This document shows positions 33,640 through 44,689 of a DNA stretch of 64,000 nucleotides, in pieces; position 1 is the first letter of the stretch; the number at the start of each line of letters is the position of its first letter. The notes beneath the pieces are model-generated. The model was given only the letters and a program-made list of their open reading frames with translations, had not been told where the DNA came from and did no database searches. The stretch lies in assembly GCA_036346275.1 (NCBI GenBank), contig CM070726.1:30849410-30913409 (forward strand), read 5' to 3'. A program made the position numbers and the translations under genes. The DNA is from Otatea glauca. Taxonomy: Eukaryota > Streptophyta > Magnoliopsida > Poales > Poaceae.

Positions 33640-34414
33640 GTGGACGTGGGGCACTCGGGTCGGGCTTTTTTGGGTCGGCTCGAGGCACGACGTCACAGTT
33701 CGATTTAAAAGTTGACTCGACTTGACACTGTAGTACGGGTCGTGCCGGGCTCGAGAGCCGGGCATGATGGGCGGCACGACCCGATACGACACTGTAGAAC
33801 GAGCCGTACCGGGCCTGATGACCTAGGGCATGAGGAAGAAATCTAGCATAAAGGTTAACGACTCATAGAGCATGAGCGTCATAGACGCACCTAGCAGTAT
33901 AGGCGCTACCCCTGTCGTCGACACTTGAGAGAGATGGGCAAGAGGGGAGAGAGAGCTGAGAGAGATTGAGAGACGATGTAAGAAAATGCTCTCTCTCGCC
34001 TGTCCTCTCGGCTCTCTCTCACCCGTCTCTCTCAATCTCTCTCGCCTGTCTCGCTCACTCTCTTTCTCGCCCATTGCCCTCTCTCTCGTCCATGCTCAGC
34101 ACACCCCCTCGCTCTATTTAACTGTTCAAGAATAAATAAATTGTAGTTCTTTTTTCATAATATTTGCATCTACTGCCTCAAACTCAATGCGTTTCCGGTT
34201 CCTTTCCTCTCGTTGCAATAGTGCAAATGGGTCGGACCTGGACCGGCACGGCACGAAGCGCAAATGGGCCATGCCTGGGCTCGCTAAAGGCGAGCCGGGC
34301 CGGCACGGCACGACACGGCGGGCACGACGGGCTGTCTCACTCCAGCACGGTTCAGGCACAAAGCACGATAGATCCGTACCGGGCCAGCCCGGCACGGCAC
34401 AACGCCCACCTCTA
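33640..34414. mobile_element. Small non-autonomous hAT-like element in copy A
   Basis: Direct repeats GACATGG flank it (33633-33639 and 34415-34421), while copy B has a single GACATGG at 39422-39428. The left end GTGGACGTGGGGCACTCGG and the reverse complement of the right end TAGAGGTGGGCGTTGTGCCG are weakly complementary. GGGCCGGCACGGCACGA-type words near both ends are typical of hAT subterminal DNA. The 7-8-bp target duplication fits hAT. The middle carries a CT/GA-rich inverted region (33930-34090). No transposase is present. Confidence 0.8.
33930..34090. repeat. GA/CT-rich inverted microsatellite
   Basis: A GAGAGAGCTGAGAGAGATTG tract is followed by long CTCTCTC runs, including CTCTCTCAATCTCTCTCGCC, and can pair into a hairpin. 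Confidence 0.6.
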
Positions 34415-34536
34415 GACATGGCATGCAAGATGTGCCTCGTGTATAACAAGCGTTTGAAATGCTCAAGTTCTGTTTGTCTTTTTCATATAGAAAATCTTAT
34501 AGTTTCTCTCTATTTCCAATCGAATCCCTCTATTTC

Positions 34537-34550
34537 AACTTACAACCGTA
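34537..34550 (+). repeat. Left target duplication of the LINE
   Basis: AACTTACAACCGTA, repeated at 35171-35184; a single copy is present at 39554-39567 in copy B. Confidence 0.95.
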
Positions 34551-35170
34551 GGGTCCATACCACAATCTGGTCAGCGTGGGCTCCATTGCGCTGCAAAGTC
34601 CTTTATAGCTTGCCCACCAGAATCGGCTATGGACGACACATCGACTACAATGTAGGGGGTGGCAAAACTAGTATTTCTATCCAATGTGCTGCCGAAATCT
34701 AGAAACCGTGCATCAGCTGTTCATAGATTGCCTCCAAGTTCAATGCTTGTGAAAAGCCGTTGCCAAATGGGTATGGTTGCCATCTCTCTTGTCGGACCAG
34801 TGAGAACTGACTGCCACCCTTGAAGATTGGAACCTACATCACATAAACCGTTAGGCAAGATTTCGTAAAGGTGTGAGAACTCTGATCATCCTAACATGTT
34901 GGCAATAGTGGAGAGACAACAGAGTTTTTGGGAACAAATGGAAAGTCAACGAGGATATCTTCCAATCCATCAAGGATGAGGCCGTAAACTGGATTATTGC
35001 GGGAGCAGTTCACCTAAAAAACCTGGTGGAGCGACAAACTTGATTTTCTTTCTTTTCTTTTTCTTTTGTTCTTTTTCCATGTATCCTTAACCTGGCGCAG
35101 TATCCTGCACATTGTACTCTGCTAGTCTTTTCTATCTAATATAAATCAGAGCCTCGCTGTCTTTAAAAAA
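34551..35170 (+). mobile_element. 5'-truncated LINE with 14-bp target duplication
   Basis: The insertion is bounded by AACTTACAACCGTA and ends in a short A-rich tail (CTTTAAAAAA) directly before the right copy, as expected for target-primed reverse transcription. Plus-strand reading gives IWSAWAPLRCKVLYSLPTRI, like the zinc-binding RVT domain at the C-terminus of plant L1-type ORF2. Stops and frameshifts follow. Only the last 620 bp of the element are present, the usual 5' truncation. The uninterrupted site is found in copy B. Confidence 0.9.
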
Positions 35171-35594
35171 AACTTACAACCGTAAATCATCACACGGCAT
35201 TGTTTGATTGTTTCGTTATTAACCATGAGTTTTGCCCTAGTCAGAGAGGCGCTTGATTTGAGAGGCTGGACCCCTTGATATGAAGCAAAAAGAACGAAGG
35301 CAAAAATGGGTTTTTGAATAGAGACTTTTTATTATCTTTGGAAAGAAATAAAATTTACATTGAGTTAATACCAAAAAATACTAAAAGTTGGTACTTTCAT
35401 CCTTTAAACTTTCGTATCTCCTAAGAATGGTAAAAAGTCTCTTTTGAGTTAGGTGCCCTGTCAATATTCCAAAACCATAATAAGGCAAAAATGCCACCTG
35501 AATAACAAAGCTAGAACACAGACGAAAACAGCTACTTGGGCAGCAATATCGTCTATATTTCAACTTGCTCAGGATTGGTGCTAGCCATATAGTA

Positions 35595-35679
35595 TGCGCT
35601 GTGGATCAACATACACATAAACAGTGAGAAGAGATCCAGCTGCATTCACTAGCATCTCAGACAGTGTCATTCGATCGGT
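35595..35679 (-). other. Possible terminal exon of an unidentified host gene
   Basis: On the minus strand MTLSEMLVNAAGSLLTVYVY is followed by VDPQRILYG-stop. The matching part of copy B keeps TVYVYVDTQ before it is cut by the hAT element. The peptide is too short to name and no upstream exon was found, so this may be chance. The downstream 400 bp, shared by both copies, would then be its 3' untranslated region. Confidence 0.2.
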
Positions 35680-36002
35680 TAGCTAGGCTAAACTATAATG
35701 CAAGCCTTTTTTTCTCTTACTTGTGCACCCCATTAGGATAATGGGATACATCGAGAATTCTAGAAAGAGCATATTAATGCATGTTATATGTACCAATAGA
35801 ATCATATCCTATAATTCAATTAATTGATTGGTATTCATGGAATTAATAAAAATAAGGAATATGCGTTGTAGCTATAGACCTGTTTAATTTGGAATGAAAG
35901 AATTTCGCAGGAGTTGGGAAAAAAATCCCGCGTTTGAAATGGAGCCAAAGTACGTTTTGTATCACAGAAGGTTACTACTGATGGACTTAGATGTTAAGTA
36001 GA
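35627..36002. other. Intergenic DNA right of copy A
   Basis: No recognised structure; the counterpart in copy B is displaced by the Gypsy element at 57214. Confidence 0.4.
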
Positions 36003-36267
36003 GCACTAGAGCTTGACTTAGAATAACAATATAAATATTTTCTTGAGCAAATTTCATAAAACTATAGGTTTATAGTCAAAACTATAACAAAACTACTGGT
36101 TTAAGCAACAATTTCGAAGAACTATAGATTTGAGGAACAAATGTTTCATAGAACTACATGTTTTGATATTTCCATCATATAATAGGGTTGTATAAAGGTA
36201 GGGCCCACCTGGTAGTGAAATGTGAAACCTGGTAGTGAAATGGACGTGCAAAAAACTACTTTGTGAC
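36003..36267. repeat. Probable MITE remnant with ACTATAG-type repeats
   Basis: Repeats of CATAAAACTATAGGTTT, AGAACTATAGATTTGAGG and CATAGAACTACATGTTTTG are reminiscent of grass MITEs that carry many AAACTATAG words. Two direct copies of ACCTGGTAGTGAAATG follow at about 36210 and 36228. The LTR at 36268 cuts its right end, so termini cannot be shown. Confidence 0.35.
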
Positions 36268-38022
36268 TGAAAGACCATGTGGAGGTCTACCCATGTTGTT
36301 GATGCGTATTTGACTAAATTTGAGGTTGGTATGTTCTAGTTTGAGTTTGATTTGAATTGGGTTTTCAAATTGAAGCAATTTGGGTTGTGTCTGTCTCGAG
36401 CGGTTCGAGTATCGCCCTACCGACTTGTGGTCAAACAATTCGAGTAGTTTGGTAGTAGCTAAAGTATCGAGTAGAAATGTTGCTGGATCAAGTGCCCTGC
36501 AACCAGCTCAACTCGAGTCCTTAGTTTAACCAATTGTTACTCGATATCATTTTATCGACTTAGTGCCATGATCGATCGAGTTGGACCAGTGGTCGATAGA
36601 CTAGGTATCGAGTTTGTCATATGGTCGATTACTCGATGCGATCGAAACGGTGGCCGAGTTTCTACTCGAGCAAGGATTCTACTCGATTGTGGCAACTCGA
36701 TGAAGTTGATACAGTGGTAGGTAGTGCCGACTTGTTAAGCATACAATTGGATGTTGATTGCATATCTTTGTTGAACATTGCTATGTGATGGGTTTTTCTT
36801 GTTTATGATGGTTGCAGGACGACGGTGCTAGATCATGGTGAGGTGGAGGTTAACCGGGATTGGGCGAGGTGCGCCTAAGGTCCAGGCGGTCGAAGATCGC
36901 CGGAAGATGATCGGAGACGGAGTCGCTGCGAACCTAGAAGACAAGGAATGGTTGAGATACTAGCTAGGAGCTACTCGGATCAAGGAGGGTCGTCGGATTG
37001 CGGTCTAGGTGATAGATTAGCAGGTCTAGTTAGTATGAATGTGTGTGGGAGTCATTCCTAGCCTTTGATGGTGATTCTTAGGGTAGAAGGAACTCATCCA
37101 AGGGTGGAGGGTGACTCAAGAGTAGTATAAATAGAGGGGGAGGGATAGCCTTCCTCCTCTTGAAGGTTTTTGAGGTTTTGGCTCCTTTGAGATTTTTGCC
37201 CACTTTGTTGTTAGGCTTTGTAAACCTCTATTCTAGAAATATAAATTATTTTCTCTTATGCTTGAATTTACTTTAAGCATTTAAATTCAGCAGTTAGATT
37301 CCGTAATTTACTTTCTTGCAATTTGCTTCTTTCTCATTTGGATTTGCCTCCCATCCATCTAAATACTTGTGGATCTTGTGCTGAGGATGTATGATTGATG
37401 AATGAGTCTTCTTCAGACTATATCCCAATCATCTAGGCAAATCTTGTGTTCTTTCTTGCAAGAAATCGATCTTGTATGCTTAAGTGAATCATTTTTCTAG
37501 ATCGTGTTTGAGGTATTTTGGACTTGTGTTTTTGCTTACTGTGATGTGTAGGAAGTTATCCAAGACCATCTTGATCATCAAAACCCCACGAGCAAGTCCA
37601 AGACCAAGTTCTCGAGTTTTGCTCAAACTTGGTGTGTTCTTCCTTCAAAGTGAAAAAGGTCAGAACTTTGACGTCAATCCTTGCGATTTAAGGTTGGAAT
37701 AAGTTCCTGACATTCTTAGAATCACATATACCAAGTTTCATGAGTTTTTGTTCAGCCGATTAAAAGATTTCTTAAATTAGCTCTTGAGTTCGTGTTGTTC
37801 TTAGCTCTGTTCTTGAACCTGGTCATACCGCCCATCGTGCAGTCATATCGGATTCCGGTGCTATCGGATTCAACTCGGTCATACCGGACTTGCAGGAGAA
37901 CTTCCTCCATTTCATTTGCTCCTTTTAATTGAATTGTTTGTGGGCTTGGTTGAATCATTTTGAGTGGGAAATTATTTTATTTGGGATCATTCACCCCCTC
38001 TGATCACTATTTCAGTCCTCCA
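36268..38022 (+). mobile_element. LTR with primer-binding-site stub (element otherwise lost)
   Basis: Starts TGAAAGACCATGTGGAGGTC and ends CAGTCCTCCA. The start and the CCCCCTCTGATCAC region near the end match the solo LTR at 23854-25497. TATAAATA lies at 37126-37133. The next bases, ATTGGTATC (38023-38031), look like the first part of the TGGTATCAGAGC primer site, so this was a 5' LTR. The rest of that element is absent; another LTR starts at 38032. No target duplication of the left flank GTGAC was found on the right. Confidence 0.8.
37126..37133 (+). promoter_or_regulatory. TATA box of the LTR at 36268
   Basis: TATAAATA in a GTAGTATAAATAGAGGGG context. The same context occurs on the minus strand of the related solo LTR (24870-24877). 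Confidence 0.55.
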
Positions 38023-38031
38023 ATTGGTATC
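38023..38031 (+). other. Truncated primer-binding site
   Basis: ATTGGTATC followed at once by a new LTR start TGTAACATCCC. The missing continuation AGAGC would complete the initiator tRNA-Met site. Confidence 0.55.
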
Positions 38032-39360
38032 TGTAACATCCCAAATTTGGTCTATAGTTTCACTTATGTGCATTTTGGTGATTTTCTGAACTTATTGGAT
38101 TTTCTGGAATTTAATTGAATTTATTTTAATTAAGTATATCGAACCTTTGATGAAAACTAATTATATATAGATAAAACTAATATGAAGTTTGGCCAAAAAT
38201 ATTTTATTTGAACTCAAAATGTCTCAAAGTGTTTATGAGAATTTTCTTGTTTTTTTCCTGATATTTTAATTGCCTTAAATGAATTAATCTAATTTCGGGA
38301 ATTATTTTAAATAAAAAAGCTTTTGAAAAATCGGTGAACAGTACTGGGCCGAAGCCCAACACCGTCTTGCTGCTGCCTAGTCTTGTCGAGCCCGCCACCG
38401 CTCCGCCGCCATGCCGCGCGACCGTCGGATCGGATCGTGCGGTCCTCTTTCCTCAGCGAAACCCTAGCGCGTGAGCCGTTGGATCGAGATCAAGCGGTCG
38501 GGATCGCTTTGCGTTGTTTTGGAAAGTTTTGATCGCATCCGTTGATTTTGGAAAGGGCGGATCGGATCGTATCGCCCGGGAATCGATCGTGGCCGATCAT
38601 CTTGGATCGGACGATCGTCGTCTCCGATTCGTTTCCGAGTTCACAGCCGCGCGCCGTCTCCACCGCGGATTGCTTAGGGTTTCCTTCCCTGCGCGCATGC
38701 CGAGGCTATAAAAGCCGCAGCCCGCACCCCGATGTTCCTCGTCCTTGCGCGCACCCAAGAGCCTAGCCTCTTCGCTGCTTTCATTTGTCATCATCGCCAG
38801 AGCTCACCGTAGTTCTTTGAAGCGCTGCCGCAAGTTTTTGCATCGTTCCGTCACCGTCGAGCCTCCTTTCGCCAAATCGGTTCCAGATCCGGGGTCGCCG
38901 TTCCAAGACGCGTCGAGGCCGCCACTTCTTCTCGCCGGAGTCGCGCCGAAACACCGTTCGGGTGGTCGTCTTCCTCCGCTCCGGTGCCAATCCGCCGCCG
39001 TGTTTCGGAGCTTCACGCAGCCGTTGGATCCTCGTTGGACCGCCCAGATCGCGCCGCGTCATCCTCATCAGCAGTGAACCTCTCCGGTAAGATGGACCGT
39101 TAGATCTAAGATGAGCGGTCAGGATAGTGCCACGTTGGTGTAGTTCGCTAGCCGTCGGATCCTCTCGCAGATACGCGCCGCGTGTCGAGCATCGGCACGG
39201 GAGGCGTCGCAGCCGGTAGATGCTCGCACGTGTCGGGCACGGGGCGCGAGGCGCCCTGAGCCGCGTCCACGGTGGACCAGAGGCGGTTCCGTGGACCGGG
39301 TCTGTGCGCCAGGTGACGTGTCAGCGCCTAATTGGCTCAGGCCAGGGCTTACGTCAGCGT
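38032..39360 (+). mobile_element. Truncated LTR related to the solo LTR at 52241-55480
   Basis: It starts TGTAACATCCCAAATTTGG. Long blocks match the minus strand of the solo LTR at 52241-55480, for example TTAATTAAGTATAT, AAAACTAATTATATATAGAT, CCTGATATTTTAATTGC and GTCCACGGTGGACCAG. A GC-rich promoter zone with TATAAAAG at 38707-38714 follows. The match stops at about 39360, where copy B of the duplicated segment begins; the last ~1.9 kb of the LTR is missing. Confidence 0.85.
38707..38714 (+). promoter_or_regulatory. TATA box of the truncated LTR
   Basis: TATAAAAG within GAGGCTATAAAAGCCGC, after a CpG-rich zone. Confidence 0.5.
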
Positions 39361-39610
39361 TGCACTGTACTTCTGTGTCGTATTCTGATCATGGGGCGGC
39401 TTGTGCATGTTAAGTGCTAACGACATGGCATGCGAGATGTGCCTCGTGTATAACAAGCGTTTGAAATGCAGCTCAAGTTCTGTATGTTTTTTTTATATAG
39501 AAAATCTTATTTTTTCTCTGTATTTCCAATCGAATCCCTCTGTTTCAAGTTTCAACTTACAACCGTAAATCATCACACGGCATTGTTTGATTGTTTCGTT
39601 ATTAACCATG
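39361..39610. repeat. Duplicated host segment, copy B, part 1
   Basis: Matches copy A from TGCACTGTACTTCTGTGTCG through GATTGTTTCGTTATTAACCATG. It contains the uninterrupted sites for the hAT-like element (GACATGG 39422-39428) and for the LINE (39554-39567). Confidence 0.93.
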
Positions 39611-39639
39611 CACTACTACAGAACTGGGCATCACAACCG

Positions 39640-39890
39640 GCCTATTAGAAGCGGTTTGGTGCGAACCCGTTGTGATCTTCGCACCAGAAACGGTTCGTTG
39701 GCAACGGTCCGGAGAGGGCTTCCAGAAGCGGTTGGAAACACGAACCGCTTCTGAAGGTTGCGTTCTAGAAGCGGTTCTTTTCTCAAACCGCTTCTGATTT
39801 TCAGAAGCGGTTTGAGAAAAGAACCGCTTCTAGAACGCAACCTTCAGAAGCGGTTCGTGTCTCCAACCGCTTCTGGAAGCCCTCCCGCGC
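39640..39890. repeat. Left subterminal repeats of the CACTA element with a long hairpin
   Basis: About ten AGAAGCGGTT/AACCGCTTCT words occur in both orientations. 39712-39797 and 39801-39886 are almost perfect inverted copies of each other around a 3-base loop at 39798-39800; I see only a few mismatches in about 86 bp. Subterminal repeats of this sort bind the CACTA regulatory protein. Confidence 0.9.
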
Positions 39891-40527
39891 AGCGCATTTA
39901 AACCCTTCTTCCTCCATGCGCCAGCAGAGGTACAAATACGATCGAACAGAGAAGGCCGACCAAGCCACTGTTCTTGGGGAGGTGCTGTCCAAATTTTTAA
40001 TTGGAGGTGATTAGCTCTAAATTAAGTGTTTCAAAGTTAGTAACATCATGTGAACATCCTTCTCACCTAGATATTGCTATTTTTCAATGGATGTGGAGAA
40101 ATCTTGAACTTTTAAGCATTATCGAAAATTTGTTTTCCGTGCCTTGTTTTATTGTTGTATGAAGATGTAGATGGAGATCTAGTTCAAAATATGACATTAC
40201 AAGGTAAAGGTGATTGGAAGCTTTAGATCTATGTGGTTGTTAGCTTTAGAATCTTAAATATCACAATATTGAGAGAGATCTAGGTACAACATTGCAAGGA
40301 AGTAATTATTGGTGTATGAAATAAAATAGAAAAACATGTAGAAGGATAAAAAATAATTACAAAGGTAGGAAGGGATACAAAATAATTAGAAAGGTAGGTC
40401 TTTAATTGGATGACGGTGTAGGTGGAGCTTTTTTTTGTTGGGTTTAAATGTTACGAAATTTAAGTTAGGTTATAATTTTTCTAACGGAATTTGTTATAAT
40501 TTTTAATGAAATTATAACTTAGTATAG

Positions 40528-43500
40528 ATGAATCGGCAATGGATGTACAATGCGGACCGTCGCTCAAGAGAGTTCATTGATGGCGTGCGAGCTTTTCTCG
40601 ATGCGGCGTTGCATTCTTGCCTCGAGCGACTTCATATGTTGTCCGTGTGTAGATTGCAAGAACGAGAAGGAGCACTCCAATGATGGCAAGTTATGAACCA
40701 CTTGATCATGAGATGTTTCATGCCAAACTATACCGTTGGAGCAACCATGGCGGTTGAGGTGATTAGCCAGAAGACGATGAAGAAGACGAGGAAGAGGAAG
40801 ATGGATTCAACAAGATCCCGAGCGACACGCAATACTGCTCCGTGGAAGAAACACTTGGTGACTTTGGTGATGATGAGCTAGACCAGATCTTTGCGTGGAC
40901 AGAGAGGGAGACTACACAGATGAAAGACGCTTTGAGAAGTTCCAGTGCATGTTAGAGGACCACGTAACTCCTTTGTACCCAAACTGTAGGCGGGGCCACA
41001 AAAAGTCTGCGTACCACTACACCGAACTCATGCAATGGAAGGCTAGAAATGGTGTGTCGATAAGGATTCGATGAGGTGTTATCACTCGTAAAGAAGTTGC
41101 TTCCTAAGATAACACTCGCCTGAATCTACATATGAAGCCAAGCAAGTCGTCATCCTTTGGGATTGGAAGTACGAAGATACACGCATGTCCTAATGATTGT
41201 ATCCTATCGTAATGAGTATGCCGATTTGGATGTTTGTCCATGTGCGAGAGAATCACGGTATAAGGTGAAGCGTGACGATCCAGTGAAATAGATGGGAGAG
41301 TAAGAAGAAGAGACCTCCACCTAAAGTATTGTGGTATTTCCTGTGATCCCCGATTGAAACGTATGTTTGCTAACAAAGCGCATGCCCGGATGATGCGTTG
41401 GCACAAAGAAGAGCGTAAGGACGACGGGATGCTTAGACACCCCGCAGATGGCTCACGGTGGAGGAAAGTCGACGGACGTGCCGGACTTCGCAGATGAGGT
41501 GAGAAACATAAGGTTTGGGTTGAGTACCGATGGGATGAATCCTTTCGAGAATTGAGCAGCACCATAGCACTGGCCCATTACACTATGTATCTATAACATT
41601 CCTCCATGGTCGTGCATGAAGCGAAAGTATATCATGATGCCGTTGTTGATCCAAGGCCCCAAGCAACCCGGAAATGACATCGATGTCTACCTGAAACCAT
41701 TGGTTGAATATCTTGTGACGTTGTAGGACGATGGTGCAAGGGTATGGGATAAGTACAAAAGGGAGTATTTCACCCTACGTGCATTGTTATTTGTAACAAT
41801 CAACGATCGCTCGCTTCTCGGTAACTGTCCGCCTAACTATCAAAGGATATAGAGCCCGCATCCGATTGCTTAGATGAAACGGACGGCATGTACCAAAAAC
41901 TCTCGGAAGGTTGTGTACATGGGTCACCGTGAGGTTTCTTCTTACGAGTCACCCGTTGCGGAAGGAAGGCGGGAAATTTAACGGCAACTGCACCTTCGTG
42001 CAAGGCCTCAAGATCGTAGTGGGCCACGTGTGTTTGCTATGGTAAAGGATTTGAAAGTAGTATTTGGAAAGGGTCCTGAAGCAAACATGTGCGTAATGAG
42101 GATGGTCATGCACCCATGTGGAAGAAGAAGTCAATATTTTGGGACTTGCCTTATTGGGAAGTTATGGAGGTTCAATCACTCACTTGACTTCATGCACATC
42201 ACAAAGAATGTCTGCTTGAACCTGCTAGGCTACATAGATATGTACGGAAAATCGAAAGATACACTACAAGCTCGGAAGGACCTTAAACTCTTGGAACTGA
42301 GGAACGACCTACATCCCGAAAAGAGAGAGAAAGGACAACATTACCTACATCCTGCGAGCTACACTCTAAGCAAAGAAGAGAAAAAAAGCGTGATAGAGTT
42401 CCCGAACAAAGGTGAAGGTCCCTTCCGATACTCCTCGAATGTAAAGAGACTCGTAAACACGAAAGAGAATAAAATCGTATACATGAAATCCCATGACTGC
42501 CTTGTGTTAATGACACGCTTGCTCCCGATGGTCGTGGGAGGCATACGCCCGAGTGGGTACGAGGACAATCACAAAGCTGTGTTCTTTTTCAACGCGATTT
42601 CACGAAGGTCATCGACCCGATAAACTAAGTAAGTCGCAGGATGACGTGGTACAAAGTTTGGTTAGTCTTGAGATGATCTTTCCTCTTGCATTCTTTGATA
42701 TTATGGTTCATCTCACTGCTCACCTTGTCAAAGAGATAGGTATCCTTGGACCTGTATCTACACAACATGTTCCCTTCGAGAGGTACATGAGTGTGCTAAA
42801 GAAGTATGTTCAGAACCGTTCTCGTCCCAAGGATGCATTGCCGAGGGTTATGGGACAGAGGAGGTGATTGAGTTTTGTGTGGATTACATTAATGATCTAA
42901 ACCCGATCAAGGCCCCTATATCACGCCATGAGGGAGGCTACGGGAAAAGGGACACTAGGAAGGAAAGCAATTGCATGCAATGATCTTCTTACATTTAAGC
43001 AAGCACATTTCACGGTTTTGAAACAATCAACTATAGTGGCCCGTATGTCCTTGAGCACAAGAGTATTCTACGCGCGATTTCCTGGAGAGGTCCGAGGATT
43101 GATAACACTGAAGCACATGGATTCTTTCGCGCTTGGTTACAAAAGTACATCCTTTTGAAAGGGTCAAACAATGAACAGCTTACAACGCTTGGCTCGGGAC
43201 CATCTAGTGAAATCGTGACATTCAAAGGGGTACGAGATAAATGGTTACACATTTTACACCGGATCGCAGGATAACAAGAGCACCAACCAAAATAGCGGTG
43301 TCCGTATAGACGCCAAGACAACAAAGGCAAGGTGGATACATATTATGGTTTCATAGAAGAGATATGGGAGCTTGACTATGGACCTTTGAAGGTCCTCTAT
43401 TTAAGTGCCAATGGGTCAAACCGACTTCAAGCGGTGTGAAGGTAGACAACACGGTATGACAATCGTGGACCTCACGCAAGTCGGCTATAGGCGCGAACCG

Positions 43501-43720
43501 CTCGTCCTCGCGAACGATGTGAGATGTGTCTTCTACGTAATGGACATATCAAGCAAACCTAAGAAGCATAAGGACAAGCGTAAAGATTGTAGTACTAAGC
43601 CAAAGCGACATGTGGTTCTACAAGGCAAACGAAGGATTGTTGAGTTGAGGACGTCACAGCACGAGGAAGAGTATAGTCGATTCGACGAGATCCTCCTTTC
43701 ATTGTGGATGTCGACATAAG
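40528..43720 (+). pseudogene. TNP2-type CACTA transposase
   Basis: The start MNRQWMYNADRRSREFIDGV is the transposase-associated domain. The TNP2 core follows with GLSTDGMNPF (near 41520), PGNDIDVYLKPLVE (near 41670), YFTLRALLFVTINDRSLLGN and the long open part at 42030-42623 with HSLDFMHITKNVCLNLLGYI. The DUF4218 part (42553-42867) reads FPLAFFDIMVHLTAHLVKEI then ERYMSVLKKYVQNRSRP, and a DUF4216-like part (43340-43720) reads WELDYGPLKVLYL and YRREPLVLANDVRCVFYVMD. Many stops and at least three frameshifts are visible. The intact protein would cut and rejoin the element ends. Confidence 0.88.
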
Positions 43721-43860
43721 CCTCTTCAATGACACAGACGTGGATACTCCTTTCATACGTCGCGATCATAATGAAGGAACACTTGTAAAGACAAAGTACG
43801 TTACTACTTAAGATGTACCCCTACTGTATGAACTATGTATATGTAAGTCTTTTACAAGAT

Positions 43861-44334
43861 GAAGTGTTTATTTGGAATGAATGTAAAGTGCCAAAATTCT
43901 GGAATGAAACTAAAGTGATCAAAGCATTTTGTGAAAATTATGGAATGAAAGTAAAGTTCTAAAAGCTTTTTAAAAATTCTGAAATGAAACTGAAGTGCTA
44001 AAAGTTTTTCAAAAATATAGAATGAAACTAAATTGCTAAAAGCATTTTTAAAAATTACAAATGAAATCAAGTACTAAAAACATTTTTAAAATTTCAAATG
44101 AAATCAAGTGCTAAAAGCATTTTTAAAAATTAAAATGAAATCAAGTGCTAAAAGTTTTTCAAAAATATAGAATGAAACTAAATTGCTAAAAGCATTTTTA
44201 AAAATTCAAATGAAATCAAGTGCTAAAAGTTTTTCAAAAATATAGAATGAAACTAAATTGCTAAAAGCATTTTTAAAAATTATGAAATGAAATCAGTAGT
44301 GCAAAAGCACTCTTTAAAAATTATGAAATTAAAT
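43861..44334 (+). repeat. Tandem repeat of ~75 bp (AAATCAAGTGCTAAAAGC-type)
   Basis: Units such as GAATGAAACTAAATTGCTAA, AAGCATTTTTAAAAATTC and AAATGAAATCAAGTGCTAAA repeat five to six times, ending just before the internal subterminal-type array. Confidence 0.85.
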
Positions 44335-44665
44335 CAAGCGGTTTGAGAAAAGAACCGCTTCTAGAGCGCAAATATCTGAAACGGTTAGTAATAAGAACCG
44401 CTTCTAGAACGCAACATTGAAGCGCTTTTAGAAAAGAACCGGTTCTAGAGTGGATTATTCGAAACGGTTAGTAACACCAACCGCTTGTAGAAGTCATCCC
44501 TCTACAAGCGGGTTGATCTAAATCCGCTTGTAGAGATATTCTACAAGCGGTTCGTTCTACGAACCGCTTGTAGAAGTCATCCCTCTACAAGCGGTTGGTT
44601 CTAAAACCGCTTGTAGAGATTTGCTACAAGCGGTTGGTTATTAGAACCGCTTGTAGAAGTGCTCC
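44335..44665. repeat. Internal array of CACTA subterminal-type repeats
   Basis: AAGCGGTTTGAGAAAAGAAC and CTACAAGCGGTTGGTT-type words in both orientations. The left part uses the GCTTCTAGA version seen at the left end; the right part uses the CTTGTAGA version closer to the right-end ACAAGCGG words. It lies between the two element genes and just upstream of a GC-rich leader (44690-45030). Confidence 0.85.
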
Positions 44666-44689
44666 TCAGATAAATTTGAAACGCCCGCC

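Larger units (their letters stand above)
33572..35626. repeat. Duplicated host segment, copy A
   Basis: 33572-33639, 34415-34550 and 35185-35626 match copy B at 39361-39610, 49581-49948 and 57180-57213 in the same order and orientation. They are about 95 percent identical in the first part and lower, with small indels, to the right. Two insertions interrupt copy A (33640-34414, 34551-35170). Copy A holds the intact sites corresponding to the CACTA insertion (CCATGAGTT, ATG at 35225-35227) and the hAT insertion (TATGCGCT at 35593-35600) in copy B. Confidence 0.9.

Noticed and set aside
34187..34702. 171-codon plus-strand frame
   Set aside because: It crosses the end of the hAT-like element, host copy A and the start of the LINE, so it is a chance fusion.
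38514..39077. Long overlapping open frames on both strands
   Set aside because: They fall in the CpG-rich promoter zone of a truncated LTR whose relative at 54440-55140 shows similar unrelated frames.
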